A stretch of 64,000 nt of DNA from Bordetella parapertussis (GCA_945903445.1 CAMDNZ010000005.1:1-64000), one strand, 5' to 3'. Positions 1 through 10,554 are shown, counted from the first letter of the stretch. Numbers and translations are program-made. Notes: a model not told the origin generated them from the letters alone.

Positions 1-585
1 GGCCATCGGCTTGCGAACTTTCCGGGATTGCAGCACGCGCACCAGGCCGGCGGCGCCGTGACTTTCCAGAATCCCAATGTCCTGCGCGTGGTTGAAAACT
101 GCTGTAATTCGGCCAGCAACCCGGTGCGCCGTCTCGACACGACCGCCCACTTGAGCCAGTTGGACGACTTCGACCAACTCGGCTCGCCTGATCGCGTTAA
201 TTGGCTTACTCCCAATCGCCGAATATACGAAGCGCTCCAGCGTGTTTGCAACCTGAACCTGGTGCTTGGCATTAGACAGGCTAGGGAGCTTCACCTGGAG
301 CCATGCTTTGGCCACTGCTTCAAAAGTTGGACACGTGGCGGGCCGAGGTTCAGGGGCGGCAACGCTTCCCTTAGTCGCACCATGAGCAATCCTTGCTTGC
401 GACAAGGTCATTTCGGGGTATCGACCGTAGGTGCGCGTTTTCTGTTTTCCATCTTGCTGGTAGTTGGCCCGCCAGCTGCGCAAGCCGGTAGGCGCGACAT
501 ACAGGTATAGACCACTGCCGTCAGCAATTTTATAAGGCTTGTCTTGAGGTTTTGCCGCTTCAATTTGGCGCGCGGTCAAGGTCAT
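1..585 (-). CDS. Tyrosine-type integrase, N-terminal part (cut by window edge)
   Basis: The minus frame is open from an ATG at 583-585 to the window edge, giving 195 codons without a stop. The N-terminal ~80 residues have the look of the arm-binding domain of P4-type integrases (DUF4102): early MTLTARQIEAAKP, then ADGSGLYLYVAPTG, W-RANY, and GRYPEMTLSQAR. The following ~110 residues match a core-binding (SAM-like) domain. The catalytic R-H-R-Y domain would lie outside the window. It reads in the same direction as tRNA-Ser(CGA), whose 3' end lies 160 bp upstream, the usual arrangement for an element integrated at a tRNA gene. Function follows from the family; the att sites are not resolved. 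Confidence 0.85.
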   Translation of the reverse strand, partial: MTLTARQIEAAKPQDKPYKIADGSGLYLYVAPTGLRSWRANYQQDGKQKTRTYGRYPEMTLSQARIAHGATKGSVAAPEPRPATCPTFEAVAKAWLQVKLPSLSNAKHQVQVANTLERFVYSAIGSKPINAIRRAELVEVVQLAQVGGRVETAHRVAGRITAVFNHAQDIGILESHGAAGLVRVLQSRKVRKPMA

Positions 586-687
586 GGTATGAACTCCAGC
601 GATACCATGATCGGTACCACGATTGTCCGCTGGCTTGCGTGGGACTCATTTGGACTTGTCGGCACCATTATGCACTACACGCCCAAT

Positions 688-722
688 AGAAAAGCCCCGG
701 CCAAAGACTGGACGGGGCTGAT
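688..722 (-). terminator. Rho-independent terminator after tRNA-Ser(CGA)
   Basis: On the minus strand a 7-bp GC stem (AGCCCCG/CGGGGCT) with a 13-nt loop is followed by TTTT, starting about 25 bases past the tRNA 3' end. It would end the tRNA transcript before the integrase gene. Confidence 0.7.
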
Positions 723-743
723 CGGCATTACTCGATACTTAAA

Positions 744-835
<92 letters not shown>

Positions 836-933
836 GGGTGTCACCTGCTGCGCGATGAGCTTATCGCACAGGCTGTACGTCACCGAGGTGACATACATAG
901 ATGTGTGACCGGTCGAAGCCAGACATCCAGATG

Positions 934-967
934 GGTACTGCTTTTTTTATGGTACTGCTTTTTTTAT
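934..967 (+). repeat. Perfect 17-bp tandem duplication
   Basis: The unit GGTACTGCTTTTTTTAT occurs twice head to tail in the gap between tRNA-Ser and the dehydrogenase gene. A GTCACC-GA-GGTGAC palindrome sits upstream at 879-892. No gene is visible in 836-1114. Confidence 0.8.
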
Positions 968-1114
968 CCCACTCAGCCCGAAGCGTGAATTAACGCAACT
1001 GACTGGCGAAGCCCGCTACTTTAACAGAAATTTATCCGCCGTCAATATCCTGATCAAATCGTGCCACGTTCGCTACACTGCACGTTGACGTCTATCGGGA
1101 ACAGGGAGCTAAGT

Positions 1115-1897
1115 ATGCTGAAGGGCAAAGTGGTTATCGTCACCGGTTCGACCAGCGGTATTGGCTTGGGTATTGCGCGCGCCTATGCCGCGCAGGGCGC
1201 CACCGTGGTGCTGACGGGGCTGGGCGATCCCGATGCGATCGAGAAAACGCGCCAAGCCATGGAAAAAGAATACGCCACGGTTGTCCGATACGACGGCAAC
1301 GATCTGTCCGATCCCGATGCGACTCGCCTGATGATAGACAATGCCGCCCGTGCGCTGGGCCGTATCGATGTGCTGGTCAACAATGCCGGCATTCAGCACA
1401 CCGACTCGATCGAGGATTTCCCGGTTGCGAAGTGGGATGCCATCATCGCCATCAATCTGTCTGCCGTATTCCATGGCACCGCCGCCGCATTGCCCTATAT
1501 GCGCAAGCAGGGGTGGGGGCGCATCATCAATATCGCTTCGGTGCATGGCTTGGTCGGTTCGTCCAATAAATCGGCGTACTTAGCCGCCAAGCATGGCGTG
1601 GTGGGGCTGACCAAGGTGACCGCGCTGGAAACGGCAGGCAGCGGGATCACGGCCAACGCCATCTGCCCGGGCTGGGTGCGTACCGAACTGGTGGAGAAGC
1701 AAATTTCCGCCCTTGCCGCCAAAAAGGGCGTCGATCAGGAAACGGCTGCGCGCGATCTGCTGAGCGAGAAGCAACCCTCCTTGCAATTCACCTCGCCCGA
1801 GCAATTGGGCGCACTGGCGGTGTTTCTGTCCACCGATGCCGCAGCCCAAATCACGGGGGCATCGCTGCCCGTAGATGGCGGCTGGACAGCCCGCTAA
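1115..1897 (+). CDS. bdhA: D-3-hydroxybutyrate dehydrogenase (SDR family)
   Basis: A 260-residue classical short-chain dehydrogenase, predicted to interconvert D-3-hydroxybutyrate and acetoacetate with NAD in the cytosol (ketone-body/PHB catabolism). Visible are the cofactor motif TGSTSGIG (residues 10-17), NNAG, and the catalytic Ser, then YLAAK. The residues that bind the substrate carboxylate in characterised HBDHs are also present: Gln after NNAGI, His in SVHG, Lys just before the catalytic Tyr, and Trp in PGWV. The ATG at 1115 was chosen because CAGGGAG precedes it at good spacing; an upstream in-frame ATG at 1061 would only add an atypical leader. It stands alone. Confidence 0.9.
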   Translation: MLKGKVVIVTGSTSGIGLGIARAYAAQGATVVLTGLGDPDAIEKTRQAMEKEYATVVRYDGNDLSDPDATRLMIDNAARALGRIDVLVNNAGIQHTDSIEDFPVAKWDAIIAINLSAVFHGTAAALPYMRKQGWGRIINIASVHGLVGSSNKSAYLAAKHGVVGLTKVTALETAGSGITANAICPGWVRTELVEKQISALAAKKGVDQETAARDLLSEKQPSLQFTSPEQLGALAVFLSTDAAAQITGASLPVDGGWTAR

Positions 1898-2021
1898 GCA
1901 CTATCGACCGTTTTTACGGGGACTATCGTGGATGTCGCGGCAATGCGTTGCCGCGATGGTCCCGGTAGACCTGTGCACGTAGATCGGATTTCATACTTCT
2001 TGGATTTCACATCAAAATACT

Positions 2022-2795
2022 ATGCTGCTGCTGCTCTCGCCTGCCAAAAAACTCGATTACGACTCTCCGCTGCCCGAGCGCACGCATACTCAGCCGCTGT
2101 TCACGACCGATGCCAAGAAGCTGATCGGCATTCTAAAAACGAAGTCGGTGGAAGACGTGGGCGCCATGATGTCCATCAGCACAAGCTTGGCCGAACTGAA
2201 CGTGCAGCGTTATGCCGAGTGGCAGCCATCGTTCGATACCGACAATTCGCGCCAAGCCGTGCTGGCGTTCAACGGCGACGTGTACGAAGGCTTGGACGCG
2301 CATAGCCTGACGGCCAGACAGTTGGATTGGGCTCAGGATCATGTCGCCATTCTGTCGGGTCTGTATGGCGTGTTGCGGCCGCTGGATTTGATGCGTCCGT
2401 ACCGCCTGGAAATGGGCACCAAGCTGGATAATCCGGCGGGCGGTACGCTGTACGCATTCTGGGGCGATCGCATCGCCAGGTATTTGAACGAACGGCAGGC
2501 CGACGTTAAACAACCCATCGTCATCAACTTGGCGTCGGACGAGTATTTCAAGGCGGTCGACAAAAAAGCCTTGAGTGCCCGTATCGTGCAATGCGTGTTT
2601 CAGGAATACAAAGATGGCGCTTATAAGATCGTCAGCTTCTATGCCAAGCGTGCGCGCGGTTTGATGGCGCGTTACGCCATCGAGCACAAGGCCGCGACGC
2701 CCAAGGCGCTGCAAGATTTCGATGTCGAGGGTTATGCTTTCGCAGCCGATGTGTCTTCGGAAGACAAACTGGTGTTTCGCCGCAAACAGACGTGA
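2022..2795 (+). CDS. yaaA: Peroxide stress protein YaaA (DUF328)
   Basis: A 257-residue protein collinear with E. coli YaaA, the DNA-binding peroxide-stress protein that limits intracellular iron and oxidative DNA damage. Family signatures are the N-terminal LLSPAKKLDY, RQAVLAFNGDVY, LSGLYGVLRPLDL, PYRLEMG, FWGD, NLASDEYFK and FYAKRARGLMAR. Length matches the family (about 258). No strong ribosome-binding site is visible before the ATG, but the N-terminus aligns exactly with the family. The next gene is convergent. Confidence 0.93.
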   Translation: MLLLLSPAKKLDYDSPLPERTHTQPLFTTDAKKLIGILKTKSVEDVGAMMSISTSLAELNVQRYAEWQPSFDTDNSRQAVLAFNGDVYEGLDAHSLTARQLDWAQDHVAILSGLYGVLRPLDLMRPYRLEMGTKLDNPAGGTLYAFWGDRIARYLNERQADVKQPIVINLASDEYFKAVDKKALSARIVQCVFQEYKDGAYKIVSFYAKRARGLMARYAIEHKAATPKALQDFDVEGYAFAADVSSEDKLVFRRKQT

Positions 2796-2849
2796 CGTGA
2801 AGCACAGTCGGACGCGCCAGATCGCGATCAAGTCCAGGGCGGGATCAAT

Positions 2850-5237
2850 TTACCCTTTTTCGACAGTCGTCGAGCCCGAGGCTTGAGCCGAGGCGTCCTG
2901 CGTCGTTGCCAGCGGCGGCGCAGGCACCGTCGCTTCGGCCAACCCGGTCATTTCGGTGCGGACCATATGTGCAGCTCGCGCCAATTGTTTAACCGGGTAA
3001 GCCAAGGTCGCCAGATCCCCTTCGTTTTCGATCGCCGATGCAGTAGGCGCCGCTGGCCACTGTGCCCGGTCCAAATCCAGCATCGCGTTCACGCTATCTA
3101 GCGTCAGTTGTACGTTCGGCGGTGTACTGGGCAGCGCCGCCAGCAAGGGCACCGCTGCGGTAATCTGCGAGGCCAGGACATGGTTCTGAATCATCAGATT
3201 GTTCATTTCCGGCACGTTGATCTGATGCGATTTCGGCTCGCTCATCATTCGATAAAACGCTTCGGCCAGATTGCTGAACGCAATGTGTACGTTGCGGCGT
3301 GCCAGGCGCCAGGTCACGTCGGCTTCTTCACGCTCGGCCAACTCAGTGGCGCTCGATCCGCTCGTACGTTGCATGACCTTGGCATACTGCAAGCCCGTAT
3401 TCAGATACTCGCGGTTGGCCTTGATCGCAGCGCGGGCCAAGGGGCGCATGAACCGATACTCCCACCACGGCAGAAAATAGCTGCACAGCAGCGCCAGCGC
3501 ACATCCGATCGCGGTGTCCATTGCCCGTTCGCCGATGACCGATAGCGACACCGACCCGGGCGACACGAAGTGAAACACCAGCACCACGAACAGCGTATTG
3601 AAGGTCGCGCTCAACATGTAGTTGATCTGCACCAGGCTATTGGCCATGATGCATGCGGCCATCAACGCGATGAACAGGATTTGCGGGCTATCGGTCACGC
3701 CGAACAGCGTCAGCGCCAATGCACAACCGATCAGCGTCCCGCCCAGTCGCCAGACGTTTCGCTGCCGCGTCAATGCAAAACCGGGTTTCATGATGATGAC
3801 GATGGTGAGCATCACCCAATAGTTATGGGCCGAAAACGCTTCGGTCAGCCATAAGCCTGTCAGTGCCATCGCCAGACCGCCGGCCAGTGCCACTCGCAAG
3901 GCATATCGAAAATGCGGCGAATCCAGGCGAAAGTTACTGGTCAACAATCCTGGACGATACTGCTGGCGCGACAGAAAGCGCGAGACCGATTTCCCCCGAC
4001 GAACCGAGGAATTGGGCAGCGCTTCGGGCGAGGCGCTGCTGTGCTCGGTCAGTCGATCGACGATTCTAGCGGCGGTACGCAGGCGGCGCAGCACTTGAAC
4101 CACCAGAGCCAACACTTCAGGCTCGCGTTGGCCCAGGCCTTGTTGCTTGAGCTGCTCGATCTCGAACTCGATGGCACGCAGTTCGGCCTTGGTAGTGCCG
4201 CGCCGGGTGACTGGTCGGCTGTATGCCACCGATAAGGCGATGCGATCGAGATCCAACGATATCTTCACCAACGCGTCCCGCATGAACAGCAAAATGTCCT
4301 GGCCGGTCATGGCGCGGCGCAGGGTAGCGTAGTCGGTGTGCGTGGCCACTAACGTATCCATCAGCGCCAGCATGTCTACGAACATATTCCAGATCATCAC
4401 CCGATGACGGTCGCCATAACCTTTGCCTCGGGGCAGGGCACGCAACACCATGTCGCGCGCGCCTTGATGCTTTTCGGTCATGGCCGACTGGCGGGCGATC
4501 AGCAGCCGGTAGCATTCGTCCAGATCGGTGGTGTCGTCGTAGAACTGCGCCCGAACCGATACGTAATCGGCGGTGGCGTGCAGCGCCAGGGATAATGCCT
4601 GGCGTTCTTCGATCAGCCATAAAGCCCGGCTGAACAGGGTGCTGAACGACCAATAAAACAGCGCACCGCCCAAGGTATAGGCCGCGTGTTCCAGCACGTC
4701 GGATGGGGCCAAAGGCTCGTGCATGGTCAAAGTCATCAGCAGCAGTCCGGCAAAGCCGATCATGCCCCCACGCTTGCCGTAGACGCTGAACATCGAATAG
4801 AAAAAGCACTGCACCACGACCGCCAGCCACAGCAGCATCGGTTGGGTCGAGGCAAAGCCGGTCATACAGACCGTGAGCACACCCAATACCGCGCCGCCCA
4901 GCATTTCGTTGCTGCGGTGACGCGCCGGGCCGCCCGGCTGGTCGATCAGCGCCAGGCATTGCGCGCCGAAGGTGGCGACCAATCCGGCGGAAAAATGCCC
5001 GAACACTCCACCGATCACGATCACCGGCAATAACATGCCGATTCCCTGGCGTACCCCGCCTAAAAAATAATGGCTGAAGAAGAAGTTCCGCAAGCTGGCA
5101 ATGCGCAATTCCATGAAGCCAGGGTTCCGAAGTAAAAGGGGGCGGATTAACTCAAGTGTGGGCGGCAGGCGACACAGTATAGATTCACCCAAGCGGGGCG
5201 TTTGCCCGGTTTGCAACAACAGGTTAAAGTCGTCCAC
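2850..5237 (-). CDS. FUSC-family inner-membrane protein (YccS/YhfK-like)
   Basis: A 795-residue membrane protein with two membrane blocks separated by a long soluble helical region: about residues 55-205 and 440-575, each with five or six hydrophobic segments. This is the duplicated FUSC architecture of YccS/YhfK and of aromatic-acid or fusaric-acid exporters. The C-terminal ~200 residues are soluble. The GTG at 5235-5237 is preceded by AGGGA at six bases; an ATG at 5112-5114, nearer the first membrane segment, is possible but has no ribosome-binding site. The substrate cannot be told. It diverges from ilvB. Confidence 0.82.
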   Translation of the reverse strand: MDDFNLLLQTGQTPRLGESILCRLPPTLELIRPLLLRNPGFMELRIASLRNFFFSHYFLGGVRQGIGMLLPVIVIGGVFGHFSAGLVATFGAQCLALIDQPGGPARHRSNEMLGGAVLGVLTVCMTGFASTQPMLLWLAVVVQCFFYSMFSVYGKRGGMIGFAGLLLMTLTMHEPLAPSDVLEHAAYTLGGALFYWSFSTLFSRALWLIEERQALSLALHATADYVSVRAQFYDDTTDLDECYRLLIARQSAMTEKHQGARDMVLRALPRGKGYGDRHRVMIWNMFVDMLALMDTLVATHTDYATLRRAMTGQDILLFMRDALVKISLDLDRIALSVAYSRPVTRRGTTKAELRAIEFEIEQLKQQGLGQREPEVLALVVQVLRRLRTAARIVDRLTEHSSASPEALPNSSVRRGKSVSRFLSRQQYRPGLLTSNFRLDSPHFRYALRVALAGGLAMALTGLWLTEAFSAHNYWVMLTIVIIMKPGFALTRQRNVWRLGGTLIGCALALTLFGVTDSPQILFIALMAACIMANSLVQINYMLSATFNTLFVVLVFHFVSPGSVSLSVIGERAMDTAIGCALALLCSYFLPWWEYRFMRPLARAAIKANREYLNTGLQYAKVMQRTSGSSATELAEREEADVTWRLARRNVHIAFSNLAEAFYRMMSEPKSHQINVPEMNNLMIQNHVLASQITAAVPLLAALPSTPPNVQLTLDSVNAMLDLDRAQWPAAPTASAIENEGDLATLAYPVKQLARAAHMVRTEMTGLAEATVPAPPLATTQDASAQASGSTTVEKG

Positions 5238-5567
5238 CTGATGTCCCTGCCTTGAACCTGGCTAGGACGTCGCGGCGGGTGACCGTCCGGGACACAACCG
5301 GGGCGGTGCGCGTCAGACTTATTTGCCGTTGGCCGCGCCACAAGCGTGTGTTGCCAAGGCTTCCGTTTCGACCTCCGGCGTTTTTCAAAAAACGCATGCA
5401 CTCTCGTTTTCGACGAGCGGGTGCCGGGTCGTCAGGGTGTCCAGGTGGCGCGACTCCGTGAGTCGTAAAGCGCTGGGTCATGCTGTCATTCCCGGTCCAC
5501 GTTCAGTTGCCATCCCCATCGGGACGGGCGCATTCGATAACGCGGGGCCGGTAATGAAAGGAATGAC
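5238..5567. other. 330-bp intergenic region with hairpins upstream of ilvB
   Basis: No convincing gene is seen. Two simple inverted repeats lie in it: GCGTTTTT/AAAAACGC at 5378-5395 and CGACTC/GAGTCG at 5451-5465. The length suggests an untranslated leader for ilvBNC plus the promoter of the divergent FUSC gene. No obvious branched-chain-amino-acid-rich leader peptide was found, so attenuation control is not shown. GAAAGGA just before 5568 is the ilvB ribosome-binding site. Confidence 0.4.
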
Positions 5568-7283
5568 ATGATAGAACTCAATGGCGCCGATATCGTCGTG
5601 CGCTGTCTGGCTGAAGAAGGCGTAGAACACGTTTTCGGCTACCCAGGCGGTGCGGTGCTCTACATTTACGACGCAATTTTCAAACAAGACAAGTTCCAGC
5701 ATATTCTGGTGCGCCACGAACAGGCCGCCATCCATGCTGCGGATGCCTATTCGCGCTCGTCGCTAAAGACGGGCGTCGCAATTGTCACCAGTGGTCCGGG
5801 CGTCACCAACGCTATTACGGGTATTGCGACGGCCTATATGGACTCGATCCCCATGGTGATCATCAGTGGGCAAGTACCCACTGCGGCCATTGGCGAAGAC
5901 GCTTTCCAGGAATGCGACACCGTGGGCATTACTCGCCCGTGCGTCAAGCACAATTTCCTGGTGCGCGACATCAAGGATCTGGCCGATACCATGCGCCGCG
6001 CGTTTTATATCGCGCGTACGGGCCGCCCCGGTCCGGTGCTGGTGGATATCCCCAAGGACATCACGCTCACCCCTGGCAAATACACCCCGCCCAAGGGCGA
6101 GATCTCCATGCGCTCGTACGCGCCAGTGGTCAAGGGTCATCAGGGGCAGATCAAAAAAGCCATTCAGATGCTGTTGACAGCCGAACGGCCCATGATCTAT
6201 TCGGGTGGTGGCGTGATTTTGTCGGACGCCTCGCAGGAGCTGCGCGATTTCGTGCAACTCGTGGGCGCGCCATGTACCAACACTTTGATGGGCTTGGGTG
6301 CTTATCCCGCCAGCAACCGCCAGTTCGTTGGTATGCCCGGCATGCACGGCACTTATGAAGCCAACATGGCCATGCAGCACTGCGACGTGCTGGTGGCAGT
6401 GGGTGCGCGCTTCGACGACCGCGTGATCGGCAATACCAAGCACTTTTCGCAAAACGCCCGCAAGATCATCCACATCGATATCGATCCTTCGTCGATCTCG
6501 AAACGAGTGCGCGTGGATGTGCCCATCGTCGGCAATGTGAAAGACGTGCTGGTTGACATGATCACGCAATACAAGCAGTTGGCCGGCCCGAATCACGCTG
6601 CCAGCTTTGGCAAATGGTGGGAACAGGTCGACGCATGGCGCGCGCGCGACTGTCTGAAATACACGTCGTCGGACGAAGTGATCAAGCCGCAATATGTAGT
6701 CGAGAAACTGTGGGAAGTGACGGGCGGCGACGCTTTCGTGACCTCCGATGTAGGTCAGCATCAGATGTGGGCCGCGCAGTACTACCGCTTCGACGCGCCG
6801 CGCCGTTGGATCAACTCCGGTGGCTTGGGCACCATGGGCGTGGGCTTGCCCTATGCCATGGGCGTACAGATGGCCAATCCGGGACGCGACGTTGCCGTCA
6901 TCACGGGCGAAGCGTCGATCCAGATGAACATCCAGGAGCTCTCGACCTGCCACCAATATCACTTGTCGCCCAAGATCATCTGCTTGAACAATCGGTTTTT
7001 GGGCATGGTGCGGCAGTGGCAGCAAATCGACTACGGCTCGCGTTATTCCGAGTCGTACATGGATTCGCTGCCGGATTTCGTTAAGGTCGCAGAGGCTTAT
7101 GGTCATATGGGCCTGCGTATCGAGAAACCGGCCGATGTCGAACCGGCCTTGCGCGAAGCCTTCAAGCACAAAGACCGTCTGGTGTTCATGGACTTCATCA
7201 CCGACCGCACGGAAAACGTGTTTCCGATGGTGAAGGCTGGACGTGGACTGACCGAAATGCTGCTTGGCTCCGAAGACCTCTAG
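5568..7283 (+). CDS. ilvB: Acetolactate synthase large subunit
   Basis: A 571-residue ThDP enzyme, the catalytic subunit of acetohydroxyacid synthase. It condenses pyruvate with pyruvate or 2-ketobutyrate in valine, leucine and isoleucine synthesis. Visible are GYPGGAVLYIYDA with the catalytic Glu in RHEQAA, SGPGVTN, the FAD-binding middle domain, and the ThDP motif beginning ITGEASIQMN (GE in place of the more common GD) and ending LNN. GAAAGGA precedes the ATG. It is first in the ilvB-ilvN-ilvC operon, nine bases before ilvN. Confidence 0.96.
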   Translation: MIELNGADIVVRCLAEEGVEHVFGYPGGAVLYIYDAIFKQDKFQHILVRHEQAAIHAADAYSRSSLKTGVAIVTSGPGVTNAITGIATAYMDSIPMVIISGQVPTAAIGEDAFQECDTVGITRPCVKHNFLVRDIKDLADTMRRAFYIARTGRPGPVLVDIPKDITLTPGKYTPPKGEISMRSYAPVVKGHQGQIKKAIQMLLTAERPMIYSGGGVILSDASQELRDFVQLVGAPCTNTLMGLGAYPASNRQFVGMPGMHGTYEANMAMQHCDVLVAVGARFDDRVIGNTKHFSQNARKIIHIDIDPSSISKRVRVDVPIVGNVKDVLVDMITQYKQLAGPNHAASFGKWWEQVDAWRARDCLKYTSSDEVIKPQYVVEKLWEVTGGDAFVTSDVGQHQMWAAQYYRFDAPRRWINSGGLGTMGVGLPYAMGVQMANPGRDVAVITGEASIQMNIQELSTCHQYHLSPKIICLNNRFLGMVRQWQQIDYGSRYSESYMDSLPDFVKVAEAYGHMGLRIEKPADVEPALREAFKHKDRLVFMDFITDRTENVFPMVKAGRGLTEMLLGSEDL

Positions 7284-7292
7284 GAGAACCCA

Positions 7293-7784
7293 ATGAAACA
7301 CGTGATTTCCGTTCTCCTGGAGAACGAACCGGGTGCCTTGTCGCGCGTGGTGGGCCTGTTTTCGGCCCGAGGCTACAACATCGAGACCTTGACCGTGGCG
7401 CCCACCGAGGATGCCACGCTGTCGCGCATGACCATCGTCACAACCGGCTCGGATGAAGTGATCGAGCAGATCACCAAGCATCTGAATCGTCTGATCGACG
7501 TGGTTAAAGTAGTGGATTTGACCGAAGGCCCGCACATCGAGCGCGAGCTGATGTTGGTCAAGGTGCGCGCGGTGGGCAAGGAGCGTGAAGAGATCAAGCG
7601 TATGGCGGACATCTTCCGTGGTCGCATTATCGACGTGACCGACAAGTCCTACACCATCGAATTGACTGGCGATCAAGGCAAAATCACCGCGTTCATCGAT
7701 GGTCTGGACCGCAGTGCAATCCTGGAAACCGTACGCACGGGCGTATCGGGCATCGGTCGCGGCGAGCGCATTCTCAAGCTGTAG
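7293..7784 (+). CDS. ilvN: Acetolactate synthase small (regulatory) subunit
   Basis: A 163-residue protein of typical length. An N-terminal ACT domain begins MKHVISVLLENEPGALSRV and includes GYNIETLTV; the C-terminal regulatory domain follows. It binds the large subunit and gives valine feedback inhibition. TAGGAG precedes the start at good spacing. The gene lies between ilvB and ilvC in an evident operon. It could equally be named ilvH, as the two symbols are used interchangeably in this group. Confidence 0.95.
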   Translation: MKHVISVLLENEPGALSRVVGLFSARGYNIETLTVAPTEDATLSRMTIVTTGSDEVIEQITKHLNRLIDVVKVVDLTEGPHIERELMLVKVRAVGKEREEIKRMADIFRGRIIDVTDKSYTIELTGDQGKITAFIDGLDRSAILETVRTGVSGIGRGERILKL

Positions 7785-7834
7785 GCCACCCATTTTTGTT
7801 TGAATTCGAATCTATAAATACTGGAGCACCCCAA

Positions 7835-8851
<1,017 letters not shown>

Positions 8852-8894
8852 TAGCGGGGCGCATGGGCGTCGTTCGCGGCGTCTTCCGTTGGAG

Positions 8895-8922
8895 AAGCCA
8901 CCTTTCGGGGTGGCTTTTTTTT
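8895..8922 (+). terminator. Rho-independent terminator after ilvC
   Basis: An 8-bp stem, AAGCCACC/GGTGGCTT, with a TTTCGG-type loop is followed by a run of eight T. It separates the ilv operon from pssA. Confidence 0.92.
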
Positions 8923-8981
8923 GGGCGAGCCAGTTGTTTGTACAATGCGCCCAGGTAGTCCCACACTCTTTGCAGGATCCT

Positions 8982-9743
8982 ATGGCACCCCACCTACATC
9001 GCGACTCCGAGCTGCGCCGCAAGGGCATCTATCTCTTGCCCAATGCCTTCACCACTGCGGCATTGTTTGCGGGTTTTTACGCAGTCGTACAGGCGATGAA
9101 CGATCGCTTCGAGATTGCCGCCATTGCGATTTTCGTGGCCATGGTGTTGGATGGCATGGATGGGCGCGTGGCGCGCCTGACCAACACCCAGTCCGCGTTC
9201 GGCGAGCAATACGACTCGTTATCGGACATGACGTCGTTCGGTGTGGCGCCGGCCCTGGTGGTGTACGAGTGGGCGTTGCAAGACATCGGACGCTGGGGCT
9301 GGCTGGCCGCGTTTGTCTATGTGGCCGGTGCGGCACTACGCCTGGCACGCTTCAATACCAATATCGCAGTCGTCGATAAGCGGTTTTTCCAGGGCTTGCC
9401 CAGCCCGGCGGCAGCGGCGTTGGTAGCCGGATTGGTATGGATATCGGTCGATAACCGGCTGCCGATCGATTCGACCGTGCTGACCTGGATCGCCTTTGCC
9501 ATCACCATGTATGCCGGCGTGACCATGGTGTCGAACGCGCCGTTTTACAGCGGCAAGAGCTTTGCGTTGGGGCGCAGTGTGCCGTTCTGGAGCATTCTGA
9601 TTTTGGTAGCGGTATTCGTTTTCGTCTCCAGCGATCCCCCGGTCGTGCTGTTCGGGCTGTTTGTGATTTACGGATTGTCGGGCTGGGTGCTGTGGATGTG
9701 GCGCTGGCGTCGCGCCTACCGATTGCGCCAGCGACGCGGCTGA
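8982..9743 (+). CDS. pssA: CDP-diacylglycerol--serine O-phosphatidyltransferase
   Basis: A 253-residue integral membrane enzyme making phosphatidylserine, the precursor of phosphatidylethanolamine, at the inner membrane. The CDP-alcohol phosphotransferase motif is complete: DGMDGRVARLTN, then G-x3-D-x3-D in GEQYDSLSD. About seven hydrophobic segments follow, and the C-terminus is basic. The ATG at 8982 has AGGATC ahead of it; the open frame extends upstream through the ilvC terminator, so earlier starts are rejected. The position after ilvC is conserved in this bacterial group. Confidence 0.93.
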   Translation: MAPHLHRDSELRRKGIYLLPNAFTTAALFAGFYAVVQAMNDRFEIAAIAIFVAMVLDGMDGRVARLTNTQSAFGEQYDSLSDMTSFGVAPALVVYEWALQDIGRWGWLAAFVYVAGAALRLARFNTNIAVVDKRFFQGLPSPAAAALVAGLVWISVDNRLPIDSTVLTWIAFAITMYAGVTMVSNAPFYSGKSFALGRSVPFWSILILVAVFVFVSSDPPVVLFGLFVIYGLSGWVLWMWRWRRAYRLRQRRG

Positions 9744-9771
9744 CGCGATCTGCCAGCGCTATTCCTGGCGC

Positions 9772-10299
9772 TTACCAGCCGAACTTGCCGTCGCGGACCT
9801 CATACATCGGATCCGGGCCGGGGTGAAAGCGGGTGACGGCCTGCCCGTCGGGACCCATGTACACGTACATCAGCGAGTTCCACACGCCCGCTTCGCGATA
9901 ACGGTAGTTCCACACATATTCGCGCACGCTTGGCATGCCCACTTGATCGATAAACGCGGGCGGCCCGAATTCGCAGCTCAATCTATCGGGCGTCCAGCGG
10001 CCGGTACCCAACTTGGCGAAGTTCTCGTCAGTCAGAACCGGCGTGACCTGGTCGATACGGCCGGCGGTGTCGACATTGGCTCCCCAGGCGTATTGACCCA
10101 TAGGTTGTTGCGTCCAGATTACACGCTCGCCGCCGCCTGGTAGCGGGCAGTGCATTTGGGGTTGTCCGAACTGGGCGTAGACGTCGCCGATGCGCGCACC
10201 GGGTGCAATATCGGTCAATTGAGCGCAGCCCGCCATGGCGGCCAGTGCGCCCGCCAGGGCAATGTGTAAAAAGGGACGGGTGCAGGATGTGTCGTGCAT
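9772..10299 (-). CDS. Predicted outer-membrane lipoprotein, BamE-like fold
   Basis: A 175-residue protein with a signal peptide ending in a lipobox (LAAMAGC, Cys25). The mature part contains two similar stretches of the form ARIGDVYAQFGQP and RLSCEFGPPAFID, which resemble the SmpA/OmlA (BamE) G-x-P repeat, followed by V-N-YRY and MYVYMGPDGQ strands. The true function is unknown. It faces away from rpsO and is convergent with pssA. Assignment as a lipoprotein is firm; similarity to BamE is inference. Confidence 0.75.
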   Translation of the reverse strand: MHDTSCTRPFLHIALAGALAAMAGCAQLTDIAPGARIGDVYAQFGQPQMHCPLPGGGERVIWTQQPMGQYAWGANVDTAGRIDQVTPVLTDENFAKLGTGRWTPDRLSCEFGPPAFIDQVGMPSVREYVWNYRYREAGVWNSLMYVYMGPDGQAVTRFHPGPDPMYEVRDGKFGW

Positions 10300-10554
10300 G
10301 GTGGGCTCGCGGGTTTAGGGCAATGGGCCTATAGAGACTTGGCAAATTTTTCGCTATAATGCCCCGCTTAGTCGAAAAAATCGCCGTTTGAAAGTGTAGT
10401 ATGCGGTTCACTAAAAGTAGTACGTAAAAAGTAGTACGCCGTTCGCTAAGTAGGTCAGTGGGTCGCATCAGCGAATTACTGGGCAGTTCAAGCGTCACGT
10501 TTATCAATCACGTCCGGGCACCTCGGCCCCGACGCCAGTCCGAAGAGGTCTTCC
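10300..10554. promoter_or_regulatory. rpsO upstream region with TATAAT box and short repeats
   Basis: A perfect TATAAT lies at 10355-10360, but no good -35 sits 16-18 bases upstream (TTGGCA at 10339 is too close). Three related copies of a GTAGTAYG element, two as AAAGTAGTACG, lie at about 10398-10437. No gene is visible. It probably contains the rpsO promoter and leader, and the promoter of the divergent lipoprotein gene. Confidence 0.45.

Noticed and set aside
5763..7793. 676-codon minus-strand open frame
   Set aside because: It lies opposite ilvB and ilvN in a GC-rich region; the sense proteins are certain and the antisense product has no recognisable domain. It is a codon-bias shadow.
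10339..10360. TTGGCA...TATAAT as an rpsO promoter
   Set aside because: The spacer is only ten bases; TATAAT may still be a -10 with a weak -35, but this pairing is not valid.
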